Positions 46,781 through 58,682 are shown, counted from the stretch's first letter. The stretch is 64,000 nt of DNA from Amanita rubescens (GCA_015039365.1 WION01000134.1:1-64000), one strand, 5' to 3'. Notes: generated by a model from the letters alone, not told the origin. Program-made: numbers and translations.

Positions 46781-47747
46781 AGTGAACGCTATTCACCCAA
46801 CACATTTTACGTATCACGTGACCCGGCAAATTCCGGAGTTTGGACTTGGGCGAGGTGACGGCTCAACGCCGCGCGAGCAAGATGGTAGTAAGTACCCACA
46901 GCTGTCTGGTGCTTGATATAATATATTGAGAAAATACAACTGGTCCTACTATGATGCGAAAACTGGTGAGAAAGATCAATGGCAGGCTGATCCAGTGGGG
47001 GTGGGCAAGTCAAGGGGTGAGTTGTTGTCAGGCATTGCTTAACACCCCAAGGGGGCGTGGGAGGTGGTGTCAGTCTCATTGGAGTACCCAGGAGCCGTGG
47101 AAGGTGTCACTACGGCTGAGGAATCGAGTGCAACCTTGTTGGAGGCGATTTTTGTTTTGTTTTTAGGGTTGTTTCACGCAATTCTCGCTACAGAAGCCTG
47201 GAGAGAGGTTGTTTGAGGGTTGAGAGGGGGTGGGGGTGAAGGATAATGCAAGCACTGAGAGCAGGGTACCGATTTCTGTGTTGGTGGCTTCGCTTGCTGG
47301 ATGTGTGATGTGGGTTTTGAGTTCAAGCGTTTTTATTTTTAAAAGACCGGTGAACCGGCAGCCCAACTACACTACTACCGTCTACGTAGCGAGGAGCAGA
47401 CATGTGAAGTGTGGCCCCACTGGAGGCAGATGTCGCACTGACGAGAGGCCTTGCGTAGGACCCAAGGGCGGGCAAGCGTGGGTGTCGGTGCCAATACTTA
47501 GAAGTTTGGGGAGATTCGTCATCCGGTTCCTAAATGATATCTGAAGTTGAGAAATTATGAGTTGATAGGACGCACCTGAGACCTCGTAGCTCCAACAATC
47601 CGGGTGCTCTTTCATCACGATGGCGTTGTTATCAGCGATTCGCACACCAGTGCTAGTGGCGTTGAGCCGTCATCTCGCCCAAGTCCAAACTCCGGAATTT
47701 GCCGGGTCACGTGATACGTAAAAAGTGTTGGGTGAATAGCGTTCACT
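46781..47747. mobile_element. Non-autonomous Mutator-like DNA transposon, 967 bp
   Basis: The ends 46781-46870 and 47658-47747 are inverted copies of each other over 90 bases with two mismatches, beginning AGTGAACGCTATTCACCC. The element is flanked by a perfect 9 bp direct repeat, ATCGACCAC (46772-46780 and 47748-47756). Long terminal inverted repeats with a 9 bp target duplication are the signature of the Mutator/MULE superfamily. The 790 bp interior has no transposase-like ORF, so it must be mobilised in trans. Two mismatches between termini suggest a recent insertion. Confidence 0.88.
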
Positions 47748-47756
47748 ATCGACCAC
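47748..47756. repeat. Target site duplication, right copy
   Basis: ATCGACCAC, the right partner of 46772-46780. Confidence 0.85.
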
Positions 47757-48007
47757 TCAGCCATAAATTCCACATGTCCCTTTTCGTGTCTTCAAATCTC
47801 ATTTTCCGGATGGCAGATGAACAACGTCGTTACCTCCCACTGCTGGGCAGCTTAAAAGTCGTCTCACGCTCGGAGGCGACCGTTCAATGCGGGTTGGCAA
47901 ACAAAGCAGAGGAAGGAATGTGGGTTTTGACAGGAGGTGAAAAGGTGACTGCATATGATGCGATAACCGTGTGCTGAAGATGCAATATATAATTCTTGAT
48001 GTTATAA

Positions 48008-48042
48008 TGATATGATAATTTACGTCGTACGAACGGCCAAGA
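48008..48042. repeat. 35 bp perfect direct repeat, left copy
   Basis: Begins TGATATGATAATTTACG and ends GAACGGCCAAGA. An identical copy lies at 49320-49354. The 1.28 kb between them has no recognised gene. Confidence 0.8.
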
Positions 48043-49319
48043 TAATTCCGAGGCCTGAAAGGACTCGGTCTCTTCCTGGTGCGGCTTGACCCGAGACATG
48101 GTGCGGCTTTACCCGAAAATGGCTTCTTGCTGAATCACTGGTAACAATTGCGCTCGTCACTCGAATCGTGGAATCCATGTTGGCGAGTCTATTCTACGAA
48201 CGATTGTCCATGCGGCCTACATCAGATGATGCTTCTTCACGACGAAACGCTCCCTAGCACGCTCAACATGCTCGATCTGACTCTGTGGCATTTGGATATA
48301 GATGTCAGTCCAGCCAGGGAGGCGGACACGGGTGTTTTCGCCAGAGCTTGCGGTGATAGTAAGTTTTTACTTCTTAGTCTCATCGTCACTGAGCTTTCCT
48401 CCAGTTCTGACTCTTCTCATAGATCTCATCTCAGTGGGTCCCAGTCCTGATTGCTATAGCTCTGGCTCGACAGAAGCCTGTTGCCACAGCCAGCTTCACC
48501 GATAGCCCTTACCAGAACTGTACAGCCTTCTTCACATTCGCAACCTGCTCTTATACCCCGCAGCTCTGCGGCAATGACAATTGAGAAATCCCAGAAAGAG
48601 CGGCAAATGGCGGAAAAGGCTCTCAGATAAAAGGGAGAGAGAAGTGGTAACGCTGCAAGTCGTCTAACAAGGAGATGGAGAACGAGCTACATGCGATGCC
48701 ACGTCGAGCACCACGACATCCTCCAACCTTCCCATGATATCTTTCCCAGCAGGGAAGGGCGCATACGACGGGATCACCTCATCTGGAATCTTATGTTTCA
48801 GCGTCGTCCATCTCTTCTGAGCTGCACCTTTTCGGATAAAGTCTTGTCGAGCATCATGGGCGCTTCGTTTGGGATTCTCGCAGCTCAAGTCGTTGATTCC
48901 CGGGCAACAAGGAGGATCAACGATGACTCATGAGTGCTGCTCAAGCACCGCCCCCCTTTTGGGGCCATTTTCGGGTCTAGCCGCACGAGTCTCGGGTCTG
49001 GTTTCCCTTCCCGAGCATTACTGTGTCGTTTCCTCAGGCGATTGCTTCGATCAAGACACGGTTGGGAAAGGGTGTCAGCAGGGCAGAGGGAGATTTTATT
49101 GGATCGGTTGGCGGATATGTCTGCATCGGGCATGTGTTCACTCGGCAGGTAATGATATCGTCAAGGAAACGCTCAAACTCTCTTTGACAAGATCGTATAT
49201 GGTGGTCCATCATTAAGTAGTCACAGCGTAGCGTAGTAATGAGTTGATTATGCTATATGAAGCCCTATAGTCCCTGGCCTCGGACCTTGCCACGTGAAGC
49301 GGTGGCCCACAATTCCAAG
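48043..49319. other. Segment between 35 bp direct repeats, possible gene fragments
   Basis: No complete gene. The minus strand 48664-48915 has an open frame DPPCCPGINDLSCENPKRS, FIRKGAAQKRWTTLKHKI, IPSYAPFPAGKDIMGR that looks coding, but there is no start. Plus strand 48240-48358 reads LTLWHLDIDVSPAREADTG up to a GTAAG donor-like site. These may be remnants of one inserted or rearranged segment. Confidence 0.35.
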
Positions 49320-49354
49320 TGATATGATAATTTACGTCGTACGAACGGCCAAGA
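49320..49354. repeat. 35 bp perfect direct repeat, right copy
   Basis: Identical to 48008-48042. Lies about 110 bases upstream of the ALY/Yra1-like start codon. Confidence 0.8.
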
Positions 49355-49465
49355 CCGATGTCTTAAAATAGCTCCATTACTTATGTAATAACACGCTATC
49401 TTCTATAGCCGCTACTAGTAGAGCGCTCGAAGCAACCAGGTCAAGGCCCTTCTTACTCTACACTA

Positions 49466-50358
49466 ATGCAAGCACAGAATCGACCTGTTCGCTTCAACGG
49501 CACCGTCAGCTCAAAACGTCATCTCCTTGGAAACCGGGCAGGACATGCGCCCCCTGCCTGGCGGAACCAAGGTGTCGCAGTTCCGGCGGCTGGCAATGCG
49601 GCTACAAATGGGAAGGGAAAAGATACGGGGAGCAAGATCTTATTGAGTAAACTGCCATTTGATGTGGGTGACAAGGAGGTTGAGGTATGTGTCTTGCCCT
49701 TGGTGCCAAAACGGAACGCGGACGTTTTTTTTTTCTCCCTTGCGATAGGAATTGTTCAAGAAGACAGTGGGCCCTCTGAGAGACGCGTTTTTGATATACA
49801 ATTCTCAAGGAAAGTCGAAAGGGATGGCCGTCGTTACGTTTCAACGGTCTGGAGATGCTGCGGTTGCGAGAGCAAAGTATGATGGAAAGATTGTCGATGG
49901 ACGTGAGTTTCCCATTTTGGATTTGTGTGCTTTGGAGGGGGGATGGTGTTGACTCCGTTGGATAGGGAGACCGCTGAAAATCGAGATTGTGTATGATGAT
50001 GGACCTCCTGCGGGTGCTGCTGCCGCGATCTCTGGACAACCGTCTTTACTTGATCGAATAGGTCAAATAGCAGGCAATCCTGCGCACAAAACAGCTAAAG
50101 TTGGAGCTGCACAAACGTATTTACCTTTATCTTCATCTCGCGTTTGTCTATAGTGACATTTTCCTCAGGCAATCGCTAACGGTAGCACCAGTTACTGTTG
50201 CACCAGTGCCTCCTCGTCGCATACGGCAAAAGAAGGGACCCAAGAGACTAAAGAAACGTGTGGAGGAACATACCCAATCACGTCAATCTGCATCGAAAGA
50301 AGACCTTGACAAGGAAATGGACGAGTACAGAGCTGAGGCGGAAGCGATTTTGTCCTGA
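49466..50358 (+). CDS. ALY/REF (Yra1/Mlo3-like) mRNA export adaptor
   Basis: Nuclear RRM protein that recruits the export receptor to mRNA within TREX. Exons join as KEVE-ELFKKT, VDG-RRPLKIEI and GAAQ-TQSLTVAPV with three short introns. RRM: ILLSKLPFDVGDKEV (RNP2), GPLRDAFLIYNSQG, GKSKGMAVVTFQRSGDAAV (RNP1), KYDGKIVDGRRPLKIEIVY. The basic stretch RRIRQKKGPKRLKKR and the C-terminal SKEDLDKEMDEYRAEAEAI match the conserved UAP56-binding C-box. The N-terminal copy of that motif (usually LDKSLDEII near residue 5) is not seen: the first ATG gives MQAQNRPVRFNGTVSSKRH. Either an upstream exon is missed or the N-terminus was lost. The 35 bp repeat sits just upstream. Confidence 0.85.
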
Positions 50359-50562
50359 CCTCACTGCGTCTCGGGTTGCTGTCTGGACAATGGGCTTGGA
50401 ATACCCTTGCAGGTTTCCGGTTGTACTGATATATAGTTATTTTCATTTTTTCATTTTCAGTTACGTTACACTCCATGCGTTCCGTATTAGCAGTACTACC
50501 TAATAACATCACAATAACTTGAATCTTATCTAAGCGCCGCATCTTGAAACACAACACCCACG

Positions 50563-53026
50563 ATGGTCGCACCGCTCTACACGACAGACTCTGGGCTGCT
50601 ATTCCACGCAGGAAAGATCCTCATCCTCACAGTCGGCCTTCCAGCACGGGGAAAAACGCATATATCCCGCGCTCTAGAACGTTACCTACGATGGATGGGT
50701 GTCAAAACTCAAGTCGTATCCCTCGGCGATTACAGGCGCAAGACTCTCGGAGGAGCTCAGAAACTTCCAAGTGACTATTTCACTCTCGGTGAGTCTCTGT
50801 GGTCCCTGGTCTTTGGTCTTTTGTCTATGCTACTTCCCGAATCGTTCCACTGACGTTCTTTTCCCCCCAGGCCAAAAGAGTCCAGAAACGCTCCAATTGA
50901 GAAAGACAGTAGCAGATGGGTGCGAGAAGCTGATATGGAACTTTTTCGATGGGGGAGGTCAAGTCGTCATTTACGACGCGAACAACGGGTCGAGAGCGTC
51001 GAGGCAGTCTATCGCAGAAAAGTTTGATAAAAAGAAGATTCATGTGATATACCTAGGTGAGTCTAGCAGTTTGTTTCGTTATGGGGGGATGTGGTGCTTA
51101 CTTCTGTATGCGCTGCAGAAACTATTTGCGATAATAAGGAAATCATCGAGACGAATATTAGAAATGTCAAGATATCTTCTCCTGATGTGCGTTATGGGTA
51201 TTACAGCTCCAGGTTTGAGAATTAATGGATGGAATAGTATCGAGGATGGGATCCAGATGCCGCTGTGAAAGACTATTATCGGCGTATCAATGACCACGAA
51301 AAGTTTTATCAGACTGTAGAAGAGACTGAATGGCCTTTCATCAAGATAATAAATGTGAGTTATGCGGATTATGCTCGTGTTGGATGATCCGTAATCGTTG
51401 TAGGTCGGGGAAAAGATAGAAGTCAACGTAAATATCCAAATTTGTATTGTCAATGATGCGGCTTGCTGAATTTTTATACCAGAATATTCAAGGATATTTG
51501 CAAGTAAGCAACGTTCCGAGTATAATACCGTTCTGGATCGCCGACTCGGACTTATTAGAGCAGAATCGTCTTCTTCCTCATGAATATCCATAACAGATAC
51601 AGAACAATTTACTTTGCACGAGTAAGTAGAAGTTGCTCCCATACACTACTCATTGATGAGTCTCGCTCATAGTCTGGTCAATCGCTACTTGAACATTCAT
51701 ACAAGGCCGATTCGGATCTCTCCCCGGTAGGCTGGGACTACGCCGAGAAACTGGCAGAATTCGTACTCGAACGGAGAGCCAAGAATCTCGAAGCGAGAGG
51801 CATAGACCCCGCAGAAGGCAGACTGGTCGTACGTACAGGTCGTTTTAATCCCTATTGTCAAACCCGTACTGATGGACGTAGATCTGGACATCCACGCGAC
51901 GTAGAGCGCACCATACCGCATGGCCGTTCCTCGCCGCTGCACAAGCTTCGTTGGGCAGTACGACAGCATCTACGACCATATCGACGCCAGCGGAACCCCC
52001 TATGCCGGCCCCCACATTGACATTACCACCACGCCGACCGAACCTTGTTTCAATCTCCACAGCACCCGCACATCCATCCCCATTGGGACGAAGCGCCATC
52101 GCATCTCCAACTCCGTCCCATGGTGTATTCTCTTCCTTATCCTCAGCAGCATCAATGACATCTCTATCTCACCCCACTACTCCCCCTTCCCCCTTCTCAT
52201 CTCCGCCTTTACCTCCTCTAGCTTCTGCCAACCCAGCAATGGTCGCTTCTCCCTTGCTTAAAGTCAAGGTTGTAGAGAAACCACAGATGTTGGAGATTAA
52301 CCCTGGAATATGGGACGGATTAACTCCCAATTTGGCAAAGAAGTATTATCCTGGGGATTGGAAACGGTTTGTCAAGGATCCGTATAGTTATAGAGTTCCG
52401 AGAGCAGAGAGTTATCATGATTTAAGCAGTAAGTCGGGTTTCCGAATTCTCTTCTATAAATGCTAAAAAAAATTGGCGCGACGACAGTCCGATTGGAACC
52501 GGTATTAATCGAGCTGGAACGTGAAAAAGAAGACTTGTTGATTATCGGACACGCATCCGTCATTCGGTGTTTATTGGCGTACCTCATCGGTTTACCTGCA
52601 TCTGAAATCCCCGCGATCGAAGTGGCGCGCGGAGACTTACTCGAAGTCGTACCAACGTCGTACGGCGTGGTCAGCCAGGCACACCATTTCTGGGACGGAC
52701 CGGGGCGGATAGAGGAAGAAGTGTCGGAGTGTGGCGTCGAGTCTGAACATACCGAGGACGAGGAAGTCTCTCCAGAGGGAGTCGTGCACAAAGTGAAGAA
52801 GGTCCGGCAAGTGTATCGCGATGTCAACAATTTTTATGAGAATTATGCGGAGGATACGAAGGGTAAGAGGGTGCAGCTTGCTTCGGCTGTTATGGGAGAT
52901 GGAAAGGTTGGGATTGCAAAGACGGAGATGGACACAGTGTTGAGGGCGGTTGGTGGGATTAGTGTTAAGGGATCGGAAGTGAAGAAGGATCCGGAGGTGA
53001 GTGAGCATGTCTCGATGGATACGTGA
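50563..53026 (+). CDS. PFK26: 6-phosphofructo-2-kinase (Pfk26-type) with degenerate bisphosphatase site
   Basis: Makes fructose-2,6-bisphosphate, the activator of phosphofructokinase. Kinase domain from about residue 18: LTVGLPARGKTHISRALERY (P-loop), VVSLGDYRRK, GGQVVIYDANNGSRASRQS, KKIHVIYLE, SPDYRGWDPDAAVKDYY, ending IINVGEKIEV-NIQGYLQSRIVFFLMNIH. The phosphatase half follows: YFARSGQSLLEHS replaces the canonical RHGES, so the phospho-acceptor His is Ser, as in yeast Pfk26; RAESYHDL and LIIGHASVIRCLLAYL are kept. A Ser/Thr/Pro-rich insert of about 100 residues follows VIWTSTRRRAHHTAW. At least nine introns. The long C-terminal tail after EVVPTSYGVVSQ is acidic (SEHTEDEEVSPEG). Expected to be kinase-dominant. 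Note the P-loop 5' exon and last stop at 53026 are both clear. Confidence 0.9.
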
Positions 53027-53915
53027 GGTTTTGGGTGGGAAACCGATGTAATCAATAGGAAGGTAAGAGTATCGATATCGTTTGTATACGCGACTCATTG
53101 GCCAATGACGCGAAGGTACTTTTAGATTGGAATTACTTAAGCACTTGTGCCTTGCATCGCCTAATATGTGGAATTGAATTCGTATGGGCATACTCGGCGT
53201 CCGAGAGTTTGCGGGTATGAGAGAATGACAGCATCACCTACATGACGCTGTTAGTAAAACTGAGAAGAAAGAGATTGGACACCCGGTATCCTGTCACCCA
53301 ATGCCAACAGCTTTCCTTTCACTTTTCTCACATTATTCTCTCTCCATATAATTCCATCCATTGCTGCACTTTCACCTCAGTGTGAGAGAGTTTCACATAC
53401 TACTGCCTTCTCATACTGACGTTCATTGTGTAGTCTCTTCTATCTTAGGTACTATACTAGTCTGAATATACAAGACTGAGCCTCCATTCAGCATGGGTCA
53501 TATATTTAAGAACCCCTCGCTCGCTCCTGATCGGAATAGATGGGCTAGATTGAAGCCCTGGCGCCAGTGCTCCCGATGCTCTCCGAGCTCTCTTTGTTGC
53601 ACATCTAGCCCTTCAGCAACAGCGCCGATTCTGGCAGCTTTGGTGCGGGTGCTTCCTCAGAAGAAGGGATATCGTGGAAAATGGCGAGATAACGAAGGAC
53701 AAGAGGGATCGCGTAGCTTAGGTTAAAAGCAACAAACTTGGAGAAAGGCGAATGTTGAGCGAAAACGGCGGCAAAGACGAGTGACGGAGGAAGAAAGCGA
53801 CGGAGGAGGAAGAAAGTGATGGAAAGTGACCGGAGGAAGAAAGTTTTCTGGGTCTGACCTAAATCGGGAAGTGGACACGTGCCAGACTCCTATGTCGAGG
53901 CGATAAAGGCAGTCC
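53027..53915. other. Intergenic stretch holding the inverted promoter copy
   Basis: No intact gene. 53545-53800 is the decayed inverted copy of 40635-41080 (see repeat). Short purine-rich GGAGGAAGAAAG repeats occur at 53780-53850. Confidence 0.45.
53545..53800 (-). repeat. Decayed inverted copy of the KEN-box gene 5' region
   Basis: The reverse complement reads TCACTCGTCTTTGCCGCC, CGCTCAACATTCGCC, TCGCCATTTTCCACGATATC, GAGGAAGCACCCGCACC, GCTGCCAGAATCGGCGCTGT and GATGTGCAACAAAGAGAGC, all with counterparts around 40640-41070. The copy starts near the position equivalent to the gene's ATG region; substitutions and indels make it non-coding. Confidence 0.65.
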
Positions 53916-54332
53916 GAAAGGATTCTGGACGGGCCTTCACCTCATGTTTTGCAATCTCCCGCCTCAGAACGTATCTACACATTGATGGAGCAATCACGGT
54001 CTTGACGATGTTATGTAAGACGTTGGATCGAGGCGGAAGGATTCTGGACGGACCTTCACCTCATGTTTTGCAATCTCCCGCCTCAGAACGTATCTGCACA
54101 TTGATGGAGCAATCACGATCTTGACGATGTTATGTAAGACGTTGGATCGGGGCGGAAGGATTCTGGATGGACCTTCACCTCATGTTTTGCAATCTCCCGC
54201 CTCAGAACGTATCTACACATTCGGTCTTGACGATGTTATGTAAGACGTTGGATCGGGGCGGAAGGATTCTGGACGGGCCTTCACCTCATGTTTTGCAATC
54301 TCCCGCCTCAGAACGTATCTACACATTGATGC
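53916..54332. repeat. Minisatellite, four copies of a 119 bp unit
   Basis: Copies begin at GATTCTGGA 53921, 54040, 54159 and 54265. Units one, two and four contain CTTCACCTCATGTTTTGCAA and CCGCCTCAGAACGTATCT. The third is 13 bases shorter (ATTGATGGAGCAATC partly lost). Mismatches between copies are few, so the array is young. Short ORFs in it repeat GGRILDGPSPHVLQSPASER and are artefacts of the unit. Confidence 0.85.
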
Positions 54333-54435
54333 CTCAACTTCTGGAGTCCCAGTCACTATAAAGCAAGAACCAAATGACCCACACACTCAGATACCCTTTT
54401 TGTGCGCGTATATCCTCATTTCTGCCGTTTTCACT

Positions 54436-55582
54436 ATGAGTTCTCTCATCACTACCACCACCGAATGCAACTCCGTTCCCCATGTCGGCACCCAAATGGC
54501 GGTTGTCGTCTGGGTCCAGTTCGTCATGATGGGCCTACAAGGCTGGACCTTGCAAAGCATCGCCATGTGGCTCGAACTTACGAGCTATCGGCTTGAAAAA
54601 GTGTATCATTGTAAATCCACCACCCGTAATCAACACGAATTCGTCATTTACGAGTTCACCAATGAACACAAGAACAAGCTGGAACTGCGTTCCGACCGCT
54701 CCGTTGGCGAGCGCAAAGATGGTTCGTCCTCTTCTTCGTTCAGTATTGGTGTTGGTGGGTCTGCCCCCCCCCAAGTCATCGCCAATATCCAAATCATCCT
54801 GACGTCATTCATCAGAAAATGAAAGGAACTCCCATGTATCCAGTTCTCCATCAGATACCTTTCCGTCCGACCTCAGCACGAACCAGCATCTGGCCGCCGA
54901 TACAGTTGTCCGGATCAAAGGTCATCCCACTCGCTCTCAAGTTTTGAGGACCATTACGTTCGATGGTGACCGTTCATTACGCCCCAGCCTCTGGGATGTC
55001 ATGATCCTGATCCTCGTTGTGCACAATGATAGTGCCTTTTACACCCTTCTTAATCGGCAATGTTACTGGTTTGCCGATACTATATTTGGCTCCCTAGAAA
55101 AGTGGGCAGCGAATCACAACAATGGGACAGTGGTTACAAGCGAGAAAAGGAGTGCGAAGTGGGGGATGCGCCGAGGATCGACTGGAAGCCGTGGTATTGT
55201 GACGGTTCATCGTCGCAATGCACTGCACATTGATAAGATCTGGGCAGACTTCGAAAAGGAGAGGGAAGCTATGACCCACCAGGTAAGTTTTTTCTTCTTA
55301 ATTTTCTTCCTAATTCTGTTGGAGATGCTGATGGAAGGAATTCAGAAAGATGAGTATGAGCGAGCGAGAACGGAGGAGATCGAAAAAACGAGACAACTTG
55401 CTGACGAAGTGAGAGAGCTCAAACAGTGCCAGCTGGAATTGAAAAGTAATGTTTGTGAATGCCAAATACTGCCAAACATCTTGCAACACCGTCGCCGTCA
55501 CAGCATAAATGATATCCACCGCTCATCTAGGCGTATCAGCTACAGCCTCTCAGACGTTCCCCAAAGGTGCAGGTCATACTAG
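54436..55582 (+). CDS. Hypothetical basidiomycete-type protein with C-terminal coiled coil
   Basis: Exon 1 54436-54748, intron 54749-54815 (67 nt, removes the frame shift around a nine-C run), exon 2 from 54816, second intron about 55283-55346. Reads MSSLITTTTECNSVPHVG, YHCKSTTRNQHEFVIYEFTN, DTVVRIKGHPTRSQVLRT, FDGDRSLRPSLWDVMILIL, LLNRQCYWFADTIFGSLEKW, ALHIDKIWADFEKEREAM, then a charged helix ARTEEIEKTRQLADEVREL. The NRQCYWFADTIF block is recognisable as a motif of uncharacterised agaricomycete protein families often found in many copies. No transmembrane segment. The function is unknown; the start is 80 bases after the minisatellite. Confidence 0.65.
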
Positions 55583-55721
55583 GACTTTGATATCGTTAAC
55601 TCATACGAACATGGTCGTATATGCCCTATTATCTGCCTAACTTCTTCCCTAGCACGTACCCTAGTTACATTTTCGCCACCTAGGCTCCTGATCTACCTGG
55701 TCTAAAGATACATTTCAAATC

Positions 55722-58039
55722 TCAGAGTCGTTGCTGCCTCCTCGTGAACTTGACCGGGACATCCTGCATACCAAGCGCAAGACTGACTTTTGGCTGGAAC
55801 ACGCGTGCCTTCCATTCCTCTTTGCTTTCACCAGTTTTCAACATCGGTTCAACCTGCCAGTCACGAAGTAGCATAGTAAGGAAGGCAACAGCCTCCGTGA
55901 CTGCAAATTTACGACCGATACAGGCCCTCGCGCCTAATGGTGTCTTGTATGAGCACGATGTCATTGATTAACGAAACGGTGCAAGACATACCGACGCTGA
56001 ATCCAGTGAACAGCTCTGATTCCAAGTTCTCTGTGTGGTACCAGCGGGACGGCTTGTACTTTTCGGGTTCATCGTAGTATCTTGGGTTGCGACCTGTACC
56101 ATCACTAAATAACCGATAAAACCTCCATCAGATCCATAGACGTACCGAGGGCTACCACGTCTGTAATCACCTACAACTATATTTTCGGTATGGAAGTGGA
56201 CAGCAATGCTAACGTACATACCATTGTTCCCTTGAGAATGGGAAGCGTAGTAAACCCTTCTTGGCCAACTGGCTTCGGAATCTTCAAGACTGTGTCTTTC
56301 GTCGATTCACGAGTCAGTATATATGCAGGTGCTAGTCCAGCGTTATTAGAAGCTTTAGTATATGAGAAAAAGCGGCATACGGAACAACCGAATCGATTCG
56401 AGGAAAGCAGAAAGGACTTTATTCAACTTGTGGTAATCTTCGAAAGCCTAATATCATGTGCGGGATATATCTGGCGTTAGCAACAGTAAGAAAGCAAACA
56501 TACAGGATCGCGATCGTATCCAACAACTGACTCGATTTGCTCAACAAGTTCGGTTTGAATTTCGGGATCCAAGGCTAAATATACCATTGTAGCGGCAAGG
56601 GAAGTAGCAGTCGTTTCTTATAGGACTTAGTAAATACAAGATCCGAGACGTAGAGCGCCTTACCATGTCCGGCGATGAGCATGGTATAGACATTTCCAAT
56701 CTACGAAAAAACGTCAATGCCTAACACAGCAGAATTGCTGGCATACATACAAGCTCCTGTTTACTCAGCTTGTATTTGCCAGCTTCATCTTCGTTGGCTT
56801 GTACGAGCATCGTGAATGCGTCGCGTCCCAAGTCCGCACCCTTGCTATTCCGGACTAAAAACTTCCGCTGATCCACTTGCGTCTCCATAAAACTCATAAC
56901 CTGCCGAAAAGCTGCTCGAGCCTGGCGAAATCTGGGACCAACGAGTTATGACTTGGTAAGGAAGCGAAGCTATCACGGACTTACTTGGCGAGCGGAAGTG
57001 ACGTCAACCAGAATGCGAAAATCAGCAGTGGCGAATTATCGCCCACAACCTGTATTGCTTGCTGAAGAGACATTGACCCGTCATCTGCTTTGGGCGGTGC
57101 TGCCCATTTGAACGGGACGCCGAAGCCGCAAATTTCAATGACAAGTAAAGCAAACTTGGAGGATGAGTAAAATACACCTCGACTCTAAAAAGGAAATACC
57201 TTATGAGTGAGGTCTTGGAAGACTGGTACTTGAATCTCGTTCCGGTCTGTCCATTTCTCCGAAGCGATCATATCGTGGTATATAGCAATACTTTCTTCAA
57301 ATACGTGTTCGTACCTAAATTTGGGTTAGAGTGAAAGAGAAAGCTGATTCACAGTGACGAACAATGCATTATTAAAAGAAGGCCCGACGACACGGCGATG
57401 CGTCCGCCATGTATCTCCATTCGCAGAGAATAAGTTCATACCCCATAATCTAGCATGCATTAGAAATCATAATACAGGGATGGCATAACATAACACTTAC
57501 AGCAGCGCTGCACCCGCAATATCCGGTTTGATAAAGCTCGCGTCCGGCCCACTTTGCGCAATTTGGCGCATAACTTCAAGATTACTAGTTAGAAAGACGG
57601 GTGAGCCGGACAACACCGGAATCATGCGAACAGTATCCGTTTTATATTTCTTGTATACTTGTATGCGACATGTCGTGAGCGCCCTGACACGTGGCTTAAG
57701 ACGTATAGGCATTGCTTACGATCTTCTCCCCAGGGGAACAAGGCAGTGGGGTTCCACCAGGTCATTGGAATTAACACATTGCCGATTAAGGACAATGGCT
57801 GGAGGCCAACTCGAGGACCAGGATAGTCGGGGGCAGCCTGTCGATAGGATATAAACATTCGATGATGATAACATTATCGGAAAGCGACGGACCCATAATC
57901 CCTGGTAGTAACGAATTGCCCTCCCTGCAAGAAAGATAAACACGACGGAAAGTGCTATCTGGACTTTATTTGACGCGGCATTCGATATCCACTCTAGAAC
58001 GATCCTGAAGAGCGACGAGTTTTGAATGTTGAAAGACAT
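55722..58039 (-). CDS. Cytochrome P450 monooxygenase
   Basis: Heme-thiolate oxidase of the endoplasmic reticulum. ATG 58039 gives MSFNIQNSSLFRIV and a membrane anchor VQIALSVVFIFLAG; an in-frame ATG at 58081 is an alternative. Landmarks in order: the Pro-rich hinge APDYPGPRVGLQPLSLIGN, KYKTDTVRMIPVLSGSPVFL, WGMNLFSANGDTWRTHRRVV (helix C), I-helix LIAGHETTATSLAATM, ExxR in FLESIRLF, PERF-like KYKPSRW, and the heme loop FSVGARACIGRKFAVTEAV with the axial Cys, ending PVKFTRRQQRL. About a dozen short introns are needed, all keeping frame. The I-helix AGxxT acid-alcohol type and normal length suggest an active enzyme. Resembles CYP5150-like or related agaricomycete clans, but subfamily assignment is not possible by eye. 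Confidence 0.88.
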
Positions 58040-58682
58040 TGGCCTTGTCTTGAAGTTGCGACGTACGCCTGTGATTGACAATTGTGGACTTGTGGAAATC
58101 GTGAAGTCTTGGGGGTCTGAAGTGCCTTGTTAATACGTCAGACGTAAGTATACCCGCGCACGGTGCAGTAATAATAATATTAGTCCCACCTAACGATCAA
58201 CAGCGCCCAGCGACCCTGGCTGCCGCCCAGTTACCAATAACACGCGGCGGCGCCGCGGCCTGATTCAATTCCACCGTAGCATTGATATTAATATTCACAT
58301 CAGCATCCCCTCAGTGTGCTGAGATATGGGAAGGCGTTCACGTGAGATTAACTTAAAAGTTAATCGTGCTCGATGGTTTCCGTAAAACCCTCGGGGATAA
58401 AACCAGGTTGACGTGCGTTCTCCCATTCGTCGCCTCTCCATCGCCCTCACTCTCCCTATCTTCATCTTCATCTTCATCAGCCCTAGCCCTCGCCCTCGCC
58501 CTCAGTCCTCCTGACTCGGATCTTCAATCCGATTATCAGTCACTTTCAAGATCGTCCAATTTGCGACCGCCACGCCCTTTCCCCCTTTTTACCATTGCCG
58601 CTGTTTTTTCTTGTGTGCGTCAAACTGTCTCAGAACAGCCGAATCTACTAAATCCATCCTGAAGTTGACGAAAGGCAGGAAA

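Noticed and set aside
47807..47977. 56-codon plus-strand ORF after the Mutator-like element
   Set aside because: Too short and without motif.
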